This document shows positions 40,766 to 50,990 of a stretch of 64,000 bases of DNA, one piece after another (the stretch's first letter is position 1; each line of letters opens with the position of its first letter). The DNA lies in NCBI RefSeq assembly GCF_020144665.1, contig NZ_JAAHBQ010000038.1:44217-108216 (forward strand). Reading direction: 5' to 3'. The translations under genes were made by a program, and so were the position numbers. The stretch comes from Oscillatoria salina IIICB1. GTDB lineage: Bacteria > Cyanobacteriota > Cyanobacteriia > Cyanobacteriales > SIO1D9. Below the pieces are notes generated by a model that was not told the origin of the DNA, ran no database searches, and saw only the letters and a list, made by a program, of their open reading frames with translations.

Positions 40766-42322
40766 TTAAATAATTGCTATATTTAAAGCTTTCAGTTGTG
40801 CTTGGGCTTTTTGTAAAGATTCTAACCATTCTTTTTGGGGGTCGCTATCGGCAACAATTCCCGCACCAATTTGCCCCCAAATTTTTGCTTGATTACTATT
40901 ATTAATTTTTGCATAAAGTAAAGTACGAATAAATATATTTAAGTCGAGATTTCCCCGCCAATCTAAATAACCGCAGGAACCATAAAATAAGTTACGTTTT
41001 ACTGGTTCTAGTTCTTCAATAATTTCTAAACAGCGTACTTTCGGACAGCCAGTAATTGTCCCTCCAGGAAACACGGCACGAATTAAATCGATGGCATCAC
41101 AATTAGGGTCTAATTTCCCGATTACATTGCTAACTAAGTGCATTACATGACTGTATCTTTCTATCGTTAAAAGTTCATCAACTTTAACAGTTCCCCACTC
41201 ACAAACTCTGCCAAGATCGTTGCGTTCGAGGTCAACTAACATGATATGTTCGGCTCTTTCTTTGCTGTTAGAAATCAATTCTTGGGCTAATTTTTCGTCT
41301 TCAGCTAGAGTAATACCTCGCGATCTCGTTCCTGCAATGGGACGAGTTTCAACTTGGTTTCCTAATAACTTAATTAACCTTTCCGGGGAACAACTAATTA
41401 CTGCACCCCAAGGAGTTTGCCAATAACTCGCAAAGGGCGAAGGATTAATCTGTTGTAATGCTTGATAAATTGACCAACTATCGACGGAAGTTTCGGTTTC
41501 AAAGCGCAAAGATAAGTTGGCTTGAAAAATATCGCCAGCTTGAATATATTTTTGGGCTTTTTTTACCGCATTTTCGTATTTTTGTTGAGACATTTGGAAA
41601 ATGGGCGAGATAGAAGTTTCTGGTTGGTTTGGCGGATAATTTGGTGTTTTTGGCTCGAGATTTTCCAGTTTATTTTGCATCAAATTGAGTTGAGTAAAAT
41701 CGGTTGCAGCTAGCCAAAGAATTTGCTGTTCATGTTCGAGAATGGCAAAAGATTCTGGTTCGTACCAATAAGCTATAGGAAAGGGAAGTGAATCGGTGTT
41801 TTGTTGGGGTAATTGTTCGATTTCCCATGCTAAATCGTATCCCAACCATCCTAACCAGCCACCTGTAAAAGGTAGATTGGCGATCGCGGATTGGGGATTA
41901 GTAGTTATCAGTTTGTCCCCCTTGTCTCCTAATAAGTGACTTAGAAAGGGTAAAATCTCTCCTAGGGGTGGTGTCCATAGCTGAGGTTTACCTTTAATAA
42001 TGCGGGGAGAACCCGCGCAAAGGGAATATCGGGCTAGTTTGGTATCGGTGGAATTAGCGGGACTTTCGAGAAGAGTAGCAATTTGCTGAATTTTATTGTT
42101 GTGATTGTGGTTGGTTCGATCTGGGGGTTGCAGAAAAAGAGTTTGGAAGACTTGCGCCCCAGAAAGCTTGCCCAGTGGGAGTTTGCGCCAATACCAAGGT
42201 AGGATAGATTTGTGAGTTGATGAGGTGGGAGGAAATATCTCGTTGGCGATCGCGCTTTTCTCCTCTATTTGCTGGTAAAATTTTTTTCTCTGCTGGGAAA
42301 ATCGATTTCCGCTTTGAGTCAT
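40766..42322 (-). CDS. Chorismate-binding synthase component I (TrpE/PabB family)
   Basis: 518 residues. The C-terminal chorismate-binding domain is complete: PIAGTRSRG near residue 335, RNDLGRVC near 370, FPGGTITGCPK near 427 and the final GAGIVADSDPQKE. These enzymes use ammonia from a glutamine amidotransferase partner to make anthranilate or 4-amino-4-deoxychorismate. PIAGT is the form seen in anthranilate synthases, whereas E. coli PabB has PIKGT, but the class IV aminotransferase downstream suggests a PABA role; both remain possible. The N-terminal half has an insertion near residues 128-147 (GDKGDKLITTNPQSAIAN) encoded by the same TTATCAGTTTGTC...CCTTGTCT repeat found at about 42353-42381 upstream of this gene. 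No amidotransferase is nearby. Confidence 0.85.
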   Translation of the reverse strand: MTQSGNRFSQQRKKFYQQIEEKSAIANEIFPPTSSTHKSILPWYWRKLPLGKLSGAQVFQTLFLQPPDRTNHNHNNKIQQIATLLESPANSTDTKLARYSLCAGSPRIIKGKPQLWTPPLGEILPFLSHLLGDKGDKLITTNPQSAIANLPFTGGWLGWLGYDLAWEIEQLPQQNTDSLPFPIAYWYEPESFAILEHEQQILWLAATDFTQLNLMQNKLENLEPKTPNYPPNQPETSISPIFQMSQQKYENAVKKAQKYIQAGDIFQANLSLRFETETSVDSWSIYQALQQINPSPFASYWQTPWGAVISCSPERLIKLLGNQVETRPIAGTRSRGITLAEDEKLAQELISNSKERAEHIMLVDLERNDLGRVCEWGTVKVDELLTIERYSHVMHLVSNVIGKLDPNCDAIDLIRAVFPGGTITGCPKVRCLEIIEELEPVKRNLFYGSCGYLDWRGNLDLNIFIRTLLYAKINNSNQAKIWGQIGAGIVADSDPQKEWLESLQKAQAQLKALNIAII

Positions 42323-42352
42323 TTTTCAGTTATCACGTAGCCGCATGAAATA

Positions 42353-42404
42353 GTTATCAGTTTGTCTCCCTTGTCTTCCCCCTATCCCCTATCCCCTATC
42401 CCCT
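42353..42404. repeat. Heptamer repeat CCCCTAT abutting the hpnA start codon
   Basis: About four copies of the heptamer end directly at the ATG of hpnA (ccctATG). It is preceded by TTATCAGTTTGTCTCCCTTGTC, a sequence also found inside the neighbouring synthase gene near 41904-41930. No Shine-Dalgarno sequence remains. The same arrangement, with CCCCAAT, precedes the RND gene at 825. Confidence 0.8.
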
Positions 42405-43397
42405 ATGATACGAGCATTTGTAACCGGAGGTACAGGATTTATCGGCGCTAATGTGGTGCGATCGCTGTTAGCTTCTGGCTATCATGTACGCTGTTTGGTA
42501 CGTCCTACTTCTCGTTTAGATAATCTTCGAGGTTTGGATGTAGAACTTGTCCAAGGCGATTTGCGCGATCGCGATTTAGCTGCGAAAATGCAAGGATGTC
42601 AGGTACTCTTCCACGTAGCGGCGCTGTATTCCCTCTGGCAAGCCGATCGAGAGGCTCTTTACCAAAATAACGCGATCGCGACCCAAAATGTCCTCGCTGC
42701 CGCCCGTGAAGCCAAAATCGAACGCACAGTCTATACCAGTTCCGTTGCTGCGATCGGTGTTGGTGAAGCGGGAACACCTGTAGACGAAACTTATCAAAGT
42801 CCTCTGACAAAACTCGTCGGTGATTACAAGAAGTCCAAGTTTCTCGCCGAACAAGAGGCAAAAAAAGCCATTTCCCTAGCACAAGATGTCGTAATTGTCA
42901 ACCCCAGCACCCCAATTGGCGCGTGGGACATCAAACCCACACCCACCGGAGACATCATTTTGCGCTTTTTGCGTCAACAAATGCCAGCTTACGTGAACAC
43001 CGGACTAAACTTAATCCACGTCCAAGACGTAGCCCAAGGACATTTACTCGCCTTAGAAAAAGGAAAAACCGGATCGCGCTACATCCTCGGTAATCAAAAT
43101 CTTACCTTAAAAGAGTTCCTAGAGCTACTCGCCCAAGTCACGGTCAAACCAGCCCCCACCCAAACTTTACCAGTCTGGCTGCCTTTAAGTGTAGCCTGGA
43201 TCGACGAAAAATTACTCGCCCCCCTAGGAAAAACCCCCTCCGTCCCCCTCGACGGCGTAAAAATGGCGCAGCAAAAGATGTACTATAAAGCTGACAAAGC
43301 AGTCAGAGAACTAGGTTTACCCCAAACAAACCTCACCATTGCCGTGCAAGATGCCGTAAATTGGTTTCTAGAGCGAGGTTATGTAGATCAATTCTAA
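42405..43397 (+). CDS. hpnA: Hopanoid-associated sugar epimerase HpnA (SDR family)
   Basis: 330 residues, an extended short-chain dehydrogenase. The NAD(P)-binding motif TGGTGFIGANVVR is near residues 8-20 and the catalytic Y-x3-K is YKKSK near residue 146. Extensive similarity in look to HpnA (FVTGGTGFIGANVVRSLL, LDVELVQGDLRD). HpnA is found in hopanoid gene sets and is thought to modify a sugar head group; its exact reaction is not settled. It is the first gene of hpnA-hpnH (30-base gap) on the plus strand, diverging from the synthase gene. Confidence 0.88.
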   Translation: MIRAFVTGGTGFIGANVVRSLLASGYHVRCLVRPTSRLDNLRGLDVELVQGDLRDRDLAAKMQGCQVLFHVAALYSLWQADREALYQNNAIATQNVLAAAREAKIERTVYTSSVAAIGVGEAGTPVDETYQSPLTKLVGDYKKSKFLAEQEAKKAISLAQDVVIVNPSTPIGAWDIKPTPTGDIILRFLRQQMPAYVNTGLNLIHVQDVAQGHLLALEKGKTGSRYILGNQNLTLKEFLELLAQVTVKPAPTQTLPVWLPLSVAWIDEKLLAPLGKTPSVPLDGVKMAQQKMYYKADKAVRELGLPQTNLTIAVQDAVNWFLERGYVDQF

Positions 43398-43427
43398 TCG
43401 CTCATTAACGGTGAGAGGAGAGAAAAA

Positions 43428-44450
43428 ATGGGTATCCATGTCGAACAAGCGATCGCAGTGGGAAAATATTTAATATCCCAACGTCTCCAGGGAAAAAAGC
43501 GCTTCCCATTAGTATTAATGTTAGAACCACTATTTCGGTGTAACCTTGCCTGTCCAGGTTGCGGTAAAATACAATATCCCAAAGAAATTCTCAAGCAACA
43601 TTTAACTCCTCAACAATGTTTTGCTGCCGTAAAAGAATGTGGTGCGCCGATAGTTTCTATTCCCGGTGGCGAACCTTTATTACATCCCCAAATCGACGAA
43701 ATTGTCCAAGGATTAGTAGCTAGAAAAAAGTTTATCTACTTGTGTTCTAACGGCATTTTATTAGAGAAAAATTTGCATAAGTTTCAGCCTTCAACTTATC
43801 TCACTTTCAGCATTCATTTAGACGGTTTGCAACCTTTACACGACAAATGTGTTGACCGTAAAGGCGTTTTTGAAACTGCCATTCAAGCGATTAAAGCTGC
43901 CAAAGCAAAAGGGTTTCGGGTTACTACGAATACAACCGTTTTCGATGGAATTAATCCCCAAGAAATGCAGGAATTTTTCGAGTTTCTTACTAATCTTGGT
44001 GTAGACGGAATGATGATTTCTCCCGGCTACAGTTACGAAAAAGCACCCGACCAAGAACACTTTTTGCAAAGAGAGCAAACTAAGGCATTATTTAGGGAAA
44101 TTTTAGCACCTTATAAAGCAGGAAAAAAGAATTGGAACTTTAACCATAATCCCTTATTTTTAGACTTTCTTACTGGTGCAAAAGACTACGAATGTACACC
44201 TTGGGGAAGTCCTTCCTACAGCATCTTTGGCTGGCAAAAACCTTGTTATTTACTCGGAGAAGGCTATTATCAAACTTTCCAAGAATTGTTAGACAAAACA
44301 GACTGGAGTAACTACGGTCACAAAAGTGGCAATCCTAAATGTGCTGATTGTATGGTACATTGTGGCTACGAACCTACAGCCGCAATGGACGCAATGGAAC
44401 CAGAAAATATGATCCGTTCTGTTGGTACTTTATTTGGCATAAGTAGATAA
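43428..44450 (+). CDS. hpnH: Adenosylhopane synthase HpnH (radical SAM)
   Basis: 340 residues. The radical SAM motif is C38-x3-C42-x2-C45 in [12 protein letters not shown]. The segment [11 protein letters not shown] near residue 79 and the C-terminal Cys-rich part ([15 protein letters not shown]) are typical of HpnH. The enzyme adds the 5'-deoxyadenosyl radical to diploptene (hopene) to give adenosylhopane, the first step toward bacteriohopanepolyols. GAGAGGAG precedes the ATG. It is 30 bases after hpnA and probably co-transcribed with it. Confidence 0.93.
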   Translation: MGIHVEQAIAVGKYLISQRLQGKKRFPLVLMLEPLFRCNLACPGCGKIQYPKEILKQHLTPQQCFAAVKECGAPIVSIPGGEPLLHPQIDEIVQGLVARKKFIYLCSNGILLEKNLHKFQPSTYLTFSIHLDGLQPLHDKCVDRKGVFETAIQAIKAAKAKGFRVTTNTTVFDGINPQEMQEFFEFLTNLGVDGMMISPGYSYEKAPDQEHFLQREQTKALFREILAPYKAGKKNWNFNHNPLFLDFLTGAKDYECTPWGSPSYSIFGWQKPCYLLGEGYYQTFQELLDKTDWSNYGHKSGNPKCADCMVHCGYEPTAAMDAMEPENMIRSVGTLFGISR

Positions 44451-44477
44451 CAAAATTGGTAGTTGGTGAAAGTGAAA

Positions 44478-44511
44478 TTTGTAGAGATGTTAGAGATAAT
44501 GTCTCTACAAA
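44478..44511. repeat. Palindrome of the GTAGAGA/TCTCTAC family downstream of hpnH
   Basis: Arms TTTGTAGAGA and TCTCTACAAA (perfect, 10 bp) around a 14-base loop, 28 bases after the hpnH stop codon. It may act as a terminator or processing hairpin between hpnH and hpnI. Confidence 0.6.
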
Positions 44512-44649
44512 ATTACGATGCGTAGCCAATTTTGTTTATTTCATCTAATTACCGACTACCTTTGACAAAAAACAGCAATTTTTCTTTCAAAGGTAGATTA
44601 TCGATAGAAACTATCGGGAAGTAAAAAAGCAACTAATAACTAAGTTTTT

Positions 44650-45777
44650 ATGAACACTTTGCTAGTAGTTTTAATTAGTGGTTCGCTCTTATTTTATCTT
44701 GCTTGTACTTTTTGTACCATTAATTTTTTTACAGCCAAAGAAGAGGTTAATAATGAGAAAAAAACACCTATATCAATCATGATTTCTGTATGTGGGCTAG
44801 ATCCAGATGCGTGGTTGAATTGGTTATCTTTTTGTCAACAAAACTATCCAGATTACGAAATTTTATTTGGCGTAACAAATCCTGAAGATCCGGCGATACC
44901 TTTGCTGAAAAAATTGATGGCAACTGCTCCCAATCGAGTACAAGTTTATACCGATTTGCCACCCAAGGGAAGCAACCATAAAGATAGTAATCTTAGTTAT
45001 TTGTTAGCAAAAGCTCAACATGAAACAATTATTTTTGCGGATAGCGATATTCGCGTTAATTCTGAGTATATTAATACTGTAACAGCACCATTAAAAAATG
45101 AATCAGTAGGTATGGTAACTAACGTTTTTGTAGGTAGAAATCCACAATCTTTAGGCGCTGCAATTGCTTCTTTTGGTCGTTGCTTTGATTTCATTCCCAG
45201 TTTACTAATTTCCCGTTTTCTTGATGGTGGTTTGCGTTGTGCTGTCGGGGTAACTATTGCTACTCGGAAATCAACTTTAGCTGATTTTGGCGGCTTACAT
45301 CTAAATCGCATTGGTTCAGATTATAATTTAGGTAAAAGAGCAGCTTTAGCAGGTTATCGAGTCGAATTGTCTCGCGAGGTTTTAGAATCAGATACAGGTA
45401 AAGAAACAGTCTGGGAAGTATTCCGACGTGAGTTGCGTTGGGCGAGAACAATTCGCTTTAATCGGGGTGCAATTTACTATACAATGATATTTTGTTACGG
45501 TACGGTTTATTGTCTTCCTTTGCTCTGGTTATCGGAGTTTGCAAATTGGGCGATCGCGTTGAGCTTGATTACATTTGTACTTCGCTATGCTCAAGTAATT
45601 GTGGCAATTTTCAGCATGAATTGTCCGAAACTATTATTATGGTTGTGGGCGCTACCTCTACGAGATTTACTTAGTTTAGTAATTTGGTTGACGGGAGCTT
45701 TCGGACGAAGTGTATACTGGCGAGGAAGAAGACTGCGAATTGAAGGAGATGGCTTAATTAGCGAGTGGGAAAAATAA
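44650..45777 (+). CDS. hpnI: Hopanoid-associated glycosyltransferase HpnI (GT2 family)
   Basis: 375 residues. An N-terminal membrane helix (residues about 4-25) is followed by a GT2 domain of the ceramide-glucosyltransferase type, with the D-x-D region as FADSDIRV near residue 132 and the (R/Q)xxRW motif as RRELRWARTIR near residue 258, then C-terminal membrane segments. In characterised bacteria HpnI attaches an N-acetylglucosamine unit to bacteriohopanetetrol. It follows hpnH after 199 bases. The start ATG is preceded by a weak TAACTAAG only. Confidence 0.85.
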   Translation: MNTLLVVLISGSLLFYLACTFCTINFFTAKEEVNNEKKTPISIMISVCGLDPDAWLNWLSFCQQNYPDYEILFGVTNPEDPAIPLLKKLMATAPNRVQVYTDLPPKGSNHKDSNLSYLLAKAQHETIIFADSDIRVNSEYINTVTAPLKNESVGMVTNVFVGRNPQSLGAAIASFGRCFDFIPSLLISRFLDGGLRCAVGVTIATRKSTLADFGGLHLNRIGSDYNLGKRAALAGYRVELSREVLESDTGKETVWEVFRRELRWARTIRFNRGAIYYTMIFCYGTVYCLPLLWLSEFANWAIALSLITFVLRYAQVIVAIFSMNCPKLLLWLWALPLRDLLSLVIWLTGAFGRSVYWRGRRLRIEGDGLISEWEK

Positions 45778-45905
45778 CCTAGATTTGGCAAGTTAGAAAA
45801 CTGTGTTAAGTTAGTTTAAATTTTAGCTTCACAAACATTTTTACTGAAGATAATAGTAGCATTCTTCAAAAACGCGAGCTGTCTCTAATTATTTTCTCTT
45901 ATGTA

Positions 45906-48900
45906 ATGCACCTATCAACCCAAAAGCTAATTCAGCTATTATCCCAGTCGAGCTTAATTCTCTCGCTGTCTGTGGTGTTATGCTCCGAGTCGATAGGCGC
46001 AATTAAAAATGACCTCCAATTCCAAACTAGCTCTTTAAATGGCAACCAAAGGACAACAGAACAGCTTTTTGCTCAGGGGGTGCAGCCCTCTCAACCAGAC
46101 GCGATCGCATCACAACTAGATAATCTCGCAAAATTGCAAGCAGAACTTGCTCAATTGCGTAATTCAGGAGATAATTCTCAATTAAGTTTAACCTTAGTAA
46201 AAATAGGTGAAGTTTACCACAAATTGGGTGCAACTCAACTCGCTGTAAAACACTACAACGAAGGTTTAAATTTATCTCGTCAAGTGGAAAATCGCACTCA
46301 AGAAGCGATGATTCTCGAAAGTCTGGGTGATGTCTATACAGAAGTTGCTAAAGAGCAAACAGTATGGCAATTTTACCGCAGTCATTTCCATATACCCAGT
46401 CATTTATCTACTTTATCAAATCAACAATCTACCGCGAAGGAACAAGCAGCAAAATTTTACAATCAATCTTTAAATATAGCTCAAGAAATCGGCTCTCGTT
46501 CGCAAGAAGCTCGTGTTTTCAACAAGCTTGGTCAACTTTTATTTGATGTATTAAACTCGAATGAGGAAGCACTTACTTATTTTCAGCAAGCGTTAACAAT
46601 TTTTCAGGAAATTGACTCTCGTGAAGGAGAAGCAATTGCTTTATATAATCTTGGCAAATTTTATCTAAGTTGGCAAGAAAAACAAAAAGCTACCGCATCT
46701 TTTGCTGAATCAATCCAAATTTTAGGCGAGATTAACGCTCGTTACCAATTAGCAGAAATTCTTGACGGTATAGGTGAAATTTATTACCAAATTGACGATC
46801 CAGAAAAAGCTTTAGATTTCTATAATCAAGCGTTAAAAATAGCTCAAGAAATTAATTCTTCCTCACAGTCAGCAATTATTTTACAGCATTTGGGTGCGGT
46901 TTATCTAGGTGATTTAGGAGATGTGGAAAGCGGCTTAAAATTTTATACGCAATCATTAAATATTTATCAAGAAATTGGTGATTTAGTTGCGCAAGCTTAT
47001 CTGCTTAATAATCTTGGATTTGCTTATTCTGGTTTAAGAGATACGGAAAAAGCAATTTCCTTGTTTAACCAAGGAGTAGCTACTTTTGAACGAATTAGGC
47101 AGTTTTATTCTGAATTAGGAGAGTCAGAAAAAGACTTATATTTTGCTAACCAGCAAGCTAATCTCTTAATTACAATTGGCAAATTATACTATAATTCAGA
47201 CAATTCAGTTGAGGCGTTGGCAGCTTTTAATCGAGCAGCCAAAGTTGATCGAGAATTGGGAGATTCTGAGGGAGAAGTTGAGACTCTGATTGCGATCGCC
47301 GAACTTTACGAAGAATTAGGAGAAACAGAACAAACAATAGCATTTTTTAACCAAGCTGTCAAGGTTTATCAAAACATTGGATCTCGCCAACAGGAAGCAG
47401 ATTTACTTGTGAAAATTGCTCCTTTATATTTCTACCGACTAGAAGACGAAGAAAAAGCCTTAGCAGCGTTTAATCAAGCTTTAGCAATTTATCAAGAATT
47501 AGGATCTCGCGTAGCAGAAGCCAAGACATTTACTAGGATGGGAAGTCTTTACTTTTCTGCATCAGACGCTACTAATTTTAAGTTAAAAAATCCCGAAAAA
47601 GCTGTAGATTTTTACAATCGAGCTTTAACTATTTATCAGGAAATTGCTGATAACCAACAACAAGAATTTGTTTTGACACAGTTGGCTAAAATTTACTATA
47701 AATTAGGCGAAAAAGACAAGGCATTAGCGGCTTTTAATCGAGCGCAAAAACTTTATCAAACAAGTGGCTCTCGCGAAGAAGAAGTACGGTTACTAATTTA
47801 TATTGCTCGGGAGTACAAGGGATTTAAAGAGCCAGAAACAGCCTTGTCATTTTACCAGCAAGCAGTTCCCCTTTATCAAGAACTGAAAGATCCTGAAAAA
47901 GAAGCATTTACCTTAATTAGTATCGGCGAACTTTACTATCAATTAGACAATCACCAAAAGGCATTAGCAGCATTCGCTCGAGCTAGAAAAGTATACCAAG
48001 AAAGCGGCAATCTTTTACGTGAAGCAGGAACTATTTATGCTATTGCTCAACGTTATTCACAACTAGGAGATTTAGCAAAATCTTTAGAATTTTATCAGCA
48101 AGCTTTGCTAGTTTATCGACAACTTGATAATCCTCGTCTTGTACTAGAAACGAGAAGCTTAATCGAAATTGGTCAGCTTTATTTATATTTAGAAAATCCC
48201 CAAGCAGCTAGTAGATATTGTCAGGAAGCGCTGACAACTGGGAAGAAATTTATCGATCGCGTCAGCGAAGCAAGTTATTTCTTGGAAATTGGCAAGCTTT
48301 GCTATCAATTAGGAGATGGAGAAAATAGTTTAGCATCTTTACAGGAATATTTAACTATTTTCCAGAAAATAGGTAATCTTAGTCAAGAAGCAATGGCGCT
48401 GATTAGGATTGGCGAATTTTATACAAATTTGGGAGATTTAGATCGGTCGTTAGATTTTTTCAACCAAGCTATAAAAGTTTACCAAAAAAGTAACTTTCCT
48501 GAAGGAGAAATAGATACTTTAATCAGAATTGGTCAGCATTATGTCAAATTAGGAAATCAGCAGCAAGCTTTAAAATTCTTCAATCAAGCTCTAACTATTG
48601 CCGAAGAAAGTAACGCCCGCGCTCAAAAAGCAACTATTCTGAAAAATATTGGTAAACTTTACACTCAATACCGAGATGAAAAAAACGCTTTAGAAATTTT
48701 AGAGCGATCGCGCAACATTTATCAAGAGCTAGGAAATAGTCGAGAACAAGCAACGATACTCAGAACGATCGCCCAATTCTATAATCAATTAGCAGAACGT
48801 GAAAAAGCCTTAACTTATTATCAACAAGCTTTAGCTATTGACAAAGAAACTGGCGATCGCGGCTGGATGAACATTACTCTGGTAGATATAGCTGAACTTT

Positions 48901-50780
48901 ACTACCAATTAGGAAACTTAGAACAAGCATTAGCATACTTTGAGCGATCGCGGACAATTTCCCTGGAACTAAATAACGGAAAAGCTACTCCTCTACTCGG
49001 ACTAGGTAAAGTTTACTCAGAACTAGGCAACTCAGAACAAGCATTAACATACCTTAACCAAGCCTTATCACTTTTTGAGCGTTTTCCCGAACCAAAAGCA
49101 GAAACTCTCTTCCAAATTGCCATTGTCGAACGCAAATTAGGTAATCTCGACACCGCCTTAACTAACATTGAAGCAGCCATCTCAATCATTGAAGCACAAA
49201 GAGCGCGATCGGATCTCCAAGAGCGTCAAACTTACTTTGCATCGAAACAAAACTACTACGAATTTTACATCGATTTATTGATGGAATTGCACCAAAAGAA
49301 CCCAGTAAAAGGATACGATGCTCAAGCAATTAACGCCAGCGAACGTACCCGCGCCAGAAGCCTTTTAGAACTTTTAGCAGAAGCGAATACCGACATTCGT
49401 AAAGGCGTTGACTTAGAATTAGTCAATCAAGAACGGAAATTACAACAACAACTAGATGCACTAGAAAAACGGCGAGTAGAACTTTATAGTCGTGAGTTGA
49501 CCAAAGAAGAGCAAACAGCCCTTGAACAAGAACGACAATATTTGTTAAAAAAATATCAAGAAGTCCAAAGTAAAATTAGAGAAAAAAGTCCCAGTTACGC
49601 GGCAATTACTCAACCTGAACCTGTCACTCTTCGAGAAATTCAGCAAGAAATCCTCGATGAAGATACCTCGATCTTGCAGTATTCTCTTGGTGAGAAACGT
49701 AGTTTTCTCTGGGCGATTACCAAAGATAGTTTGACTAGCTATCAATTACCTCCCAAAAACCAAATTGAACAAGCAGTTAAAGAGTTCCGGAGAACTGTTA
49801 TTAATAAGCGGGGTTTCCCCAATAATTTATCTCCAGATTCAAAATCTCTGTATGAAATGGTTTTAGCTCCGGTTGCCGCTCAATTACGTCAGCAACGCTT
49901 ATTAATTGTACCTGATGGAAGTTTACATTATCTGCCCTTTGCTGCCCTTTCTGCCTCGGGAAATGATTATGTCCCGTTAATAACTAAACACGAAATTGTT
50001 AACCTACCTTCGGCGTCAATTTTAGCTATTTTGCGCCGAGATCTCCAACAAAGAAAACCCGCACCAAAAACTATTACAATTATTGCCGACCCCGTTTTTA
50101 GTTCTGAGGATGGACGCTTAGAAAATTCAACTTCAACCGAGAGAGAAAATTGGGAAAAATATACCCTTGACCGCGCCGGAAAAATAATGGATATTGGAGT
50201 TTGGGCGAGGCTTCCTGGAACTCGAACCGAAGCTGAAGCAATTCTTAATTTAGTTCCGGAATCAAAAAGTAGCTATGCTTTTGGTTTTCAGGCTAATCGC
50301 GCGACTGCAACTAATCCACAATTAAATCAGTATCAAATTGTCCACTTTGCTACTCACGGACTGATGAATAGCGTTACTCCGGAACTATCAGGAATTGTCT
50401 TGTCGATGGTAGATGAAGCGGGAAATTTTCAAAATGGTTTTTTGCGTCTTCATGATATTTTTAATTTGGATTTGTCCGCCGATTTAGTAGTTTTGAGTGC
50501 TTGTGAAACTGGATTAGGAAAACAAGTGCGAGGAGAAGGTGTGGTAGGATTAACCAGGGGATTTATGTATGCAGGTGCGCCACGTTTGTTGGTAAGTTTG
50601 TGGAATGTAGACGATGCAGCGACGGCAGAAATGATGACTCGATTTTATCGTTTAATGTTGAGAGAAGGAAACTCGCCAAGTGAGGCTTTAAGATTAGCTC
50701 AGATAGAAATGCAAACTGAAACTCGCTGGAAATCTCCTTATTATTGGTCGGCTTTTGTTTTGCAGGGAGAATGGCGCTAG
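45906..50780 (+). CDS. TPR-CHAT protein, secreted caspase-like peptidase
   Basis: 1624 residues. Residues 1-33 look like a signal peptide (LSQSSLILSLSVVLCSESIGA). Then follow roughly 25-30 tetratricopeptide repeats of about 38-40 residues (for example ALTYFQQALTIFQEIDSREGEA) to about residue 1090, a charged coiled-coil helix (1150-1210) and a CHAT domain to the end. The CHAT catalytic dyad is visible: His1484 in HFATHG and Cys1533 in SACETGLG, followed by GEGVVGLTRGFMYAG. CHAT domains are caspase-like proteases; some with TPRs are activated by partner proteins, as in the type III-E CRISPR Craspase, but no such partner is here. It lies 128 bases after hpnI on the same strand. Substrate and role unknown. 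Confidence 0.92.
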   Translation: MHLSTQKLIQLLSQSSLILSLSVVLCSESIGAIKNDLQFQTSSLNGNQRTTEQLFAQGVQPSQPDAIASQLDNLAKLQAELAQLRNSGDNSQLSLTLVKIGEVYHKLGATQLAVKHYNEGLNLSRQVENRTQEAMILESLGDVYTEVAKEQTVWQFYRSHFHIPSHLSTLSNQQSTAKEQAAKFYNQSLNIAQEIGSRSQEARVFNKLGQLLFDVLNSNEEALTYFQQALTIFQEIDSREGEAIALYNLGKFYLSWQEKQKATASFAESIQILGEINARYQLAEILDGIGEIYYQIDDPEKALDFYNQALKIAQEINSSSQSAIILQHLGAVYLGDLGDVESGLKFYTQSLNIYQEIGDLVAQAYLLNNLGFAYSGLRDTEKAISLFNQGVATFERIRQFYSELGESEKDLYFANQQANLLITIGKLYYNSDNSVEALAAFNRAAKVDRELGDSEGEVETLIAIAELYEELGETEQTIAFFNQAVKVYQNIGSRQQEADLLVKIAPLYFYRLEDEEKALAAFNQALAIYQELGSRVAEAKTFTRMGSLYFSASDATNFKLKNPEKAVDFYNRALTIYQEIADNQQQEFVLTQLAKIYYKLGEKDKALAAFNRAQKLYQTSGSREEEVRLLIYIAREYKGFKEPETALSFYQQAVPLYQELKDPEKEAFTLISIGELYYQLDNHQKALAAFARARKVYQESGNLLREAGTIYAIAQRYSQLGDLAKSLEFYQQALLVYRQLDNPRLVLETRSLIEIGQLYLYLENPQAASRYCQEALTTGKKFIDRVSEASYFLEIGKLCYQLGDGENSLASLQEYLTIFQKIGNLSQEAMALIRIGEFYTNLGDLDRSLDFFNQAIKVYQKSNFPEGEIDTLIRIGQHYVKLGNQQQALKFFNQALTIAEESNARAQKATILKNIGKLYTQYRDEKNALEILERSRNIYQELGNSREQATILRTIAQFYNQLAEREKALTYYQQALAIDKETGDRGWMNITLVDIAELYYQLGNLEQALAYFERSRTISLELNNGKATPLLGLGKVYSELGNSEQALTYLNQALSLFERFPEPKAETLFQIAIVERKLGNLDTALTNIEAAISIIEAQRARSDLQERQTYFASKQNYYEFYIDLLMELHQKNPVKGYDAQAINASERTRARSLLELLAEANTDIRKGVDLELVNQERKLQQQLDALEKRRVELYSRELTKEEQTALEQERQYLLKKYQEVQSKIREKSPSYAAITQPEPVTLREIQQEILDEDTSILQYSLGEKRSFLWAITKDSLTSYQLPPKNQIEQAVKEFRRTVINKRGFPNNLSPDSKSLYEMVLAPVAAQLRQQRLLIVPDGSLHYLPFAALSASGNDYVPLITKHEIVNLPSASILAILRRDLQQRKPAPKTITIIADPVFSSEDGRLENSTSTERENWEKYTLDRAGKIMDIGVWARLPGTRTEAEAILNLVPESKSSYAFGFQANRATATNPQLNQYQIVHFATHGLMNSVTPELSGIVLSMVDEAGNFQNGFLRLHDIFNLDLSADLVVLSACETGLGKQVRGEGVVGLTRGFMYAGAPRLLVSLWNVDDAATAEMMTRFYRLMLREGNSPSEALRLAQIEMQTETRWKSPYYWSAFVLQGEWR

Positions 50781-50832
50781 TTTCATTGAAAAGTAGTCCA
50801 ATTTTTCGGATGATTTTGCGCTAAAATTAGTA

Positions 50833-50860
50833 GTAGAGACGTTGATTGCAACCTCTCTAC
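50833..50860. repeat. Palindrome of the GTAGAGACG family downstream of the CHAT gene
   Basis: Arms GTAGAGACGTTG and CAACCTCTCTAC with one mismatch around a 4-base loop, about 50 bases after the CHAT stop codon. It could fold into a terminator-like hairpin. Confidence 0.55.
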
Positions 50861-50990
50861 AAGTTTAGGATTCATAGCAAACAGTTGTATATTTGAGATA
50901 AATCGATCGCTAAAATTAAGCTGACCAAAGCGTCACTAACCCAGTAAGCTGTAATTTGGTAGCTAATTCTCCCCAAATTCAAACATTCCG

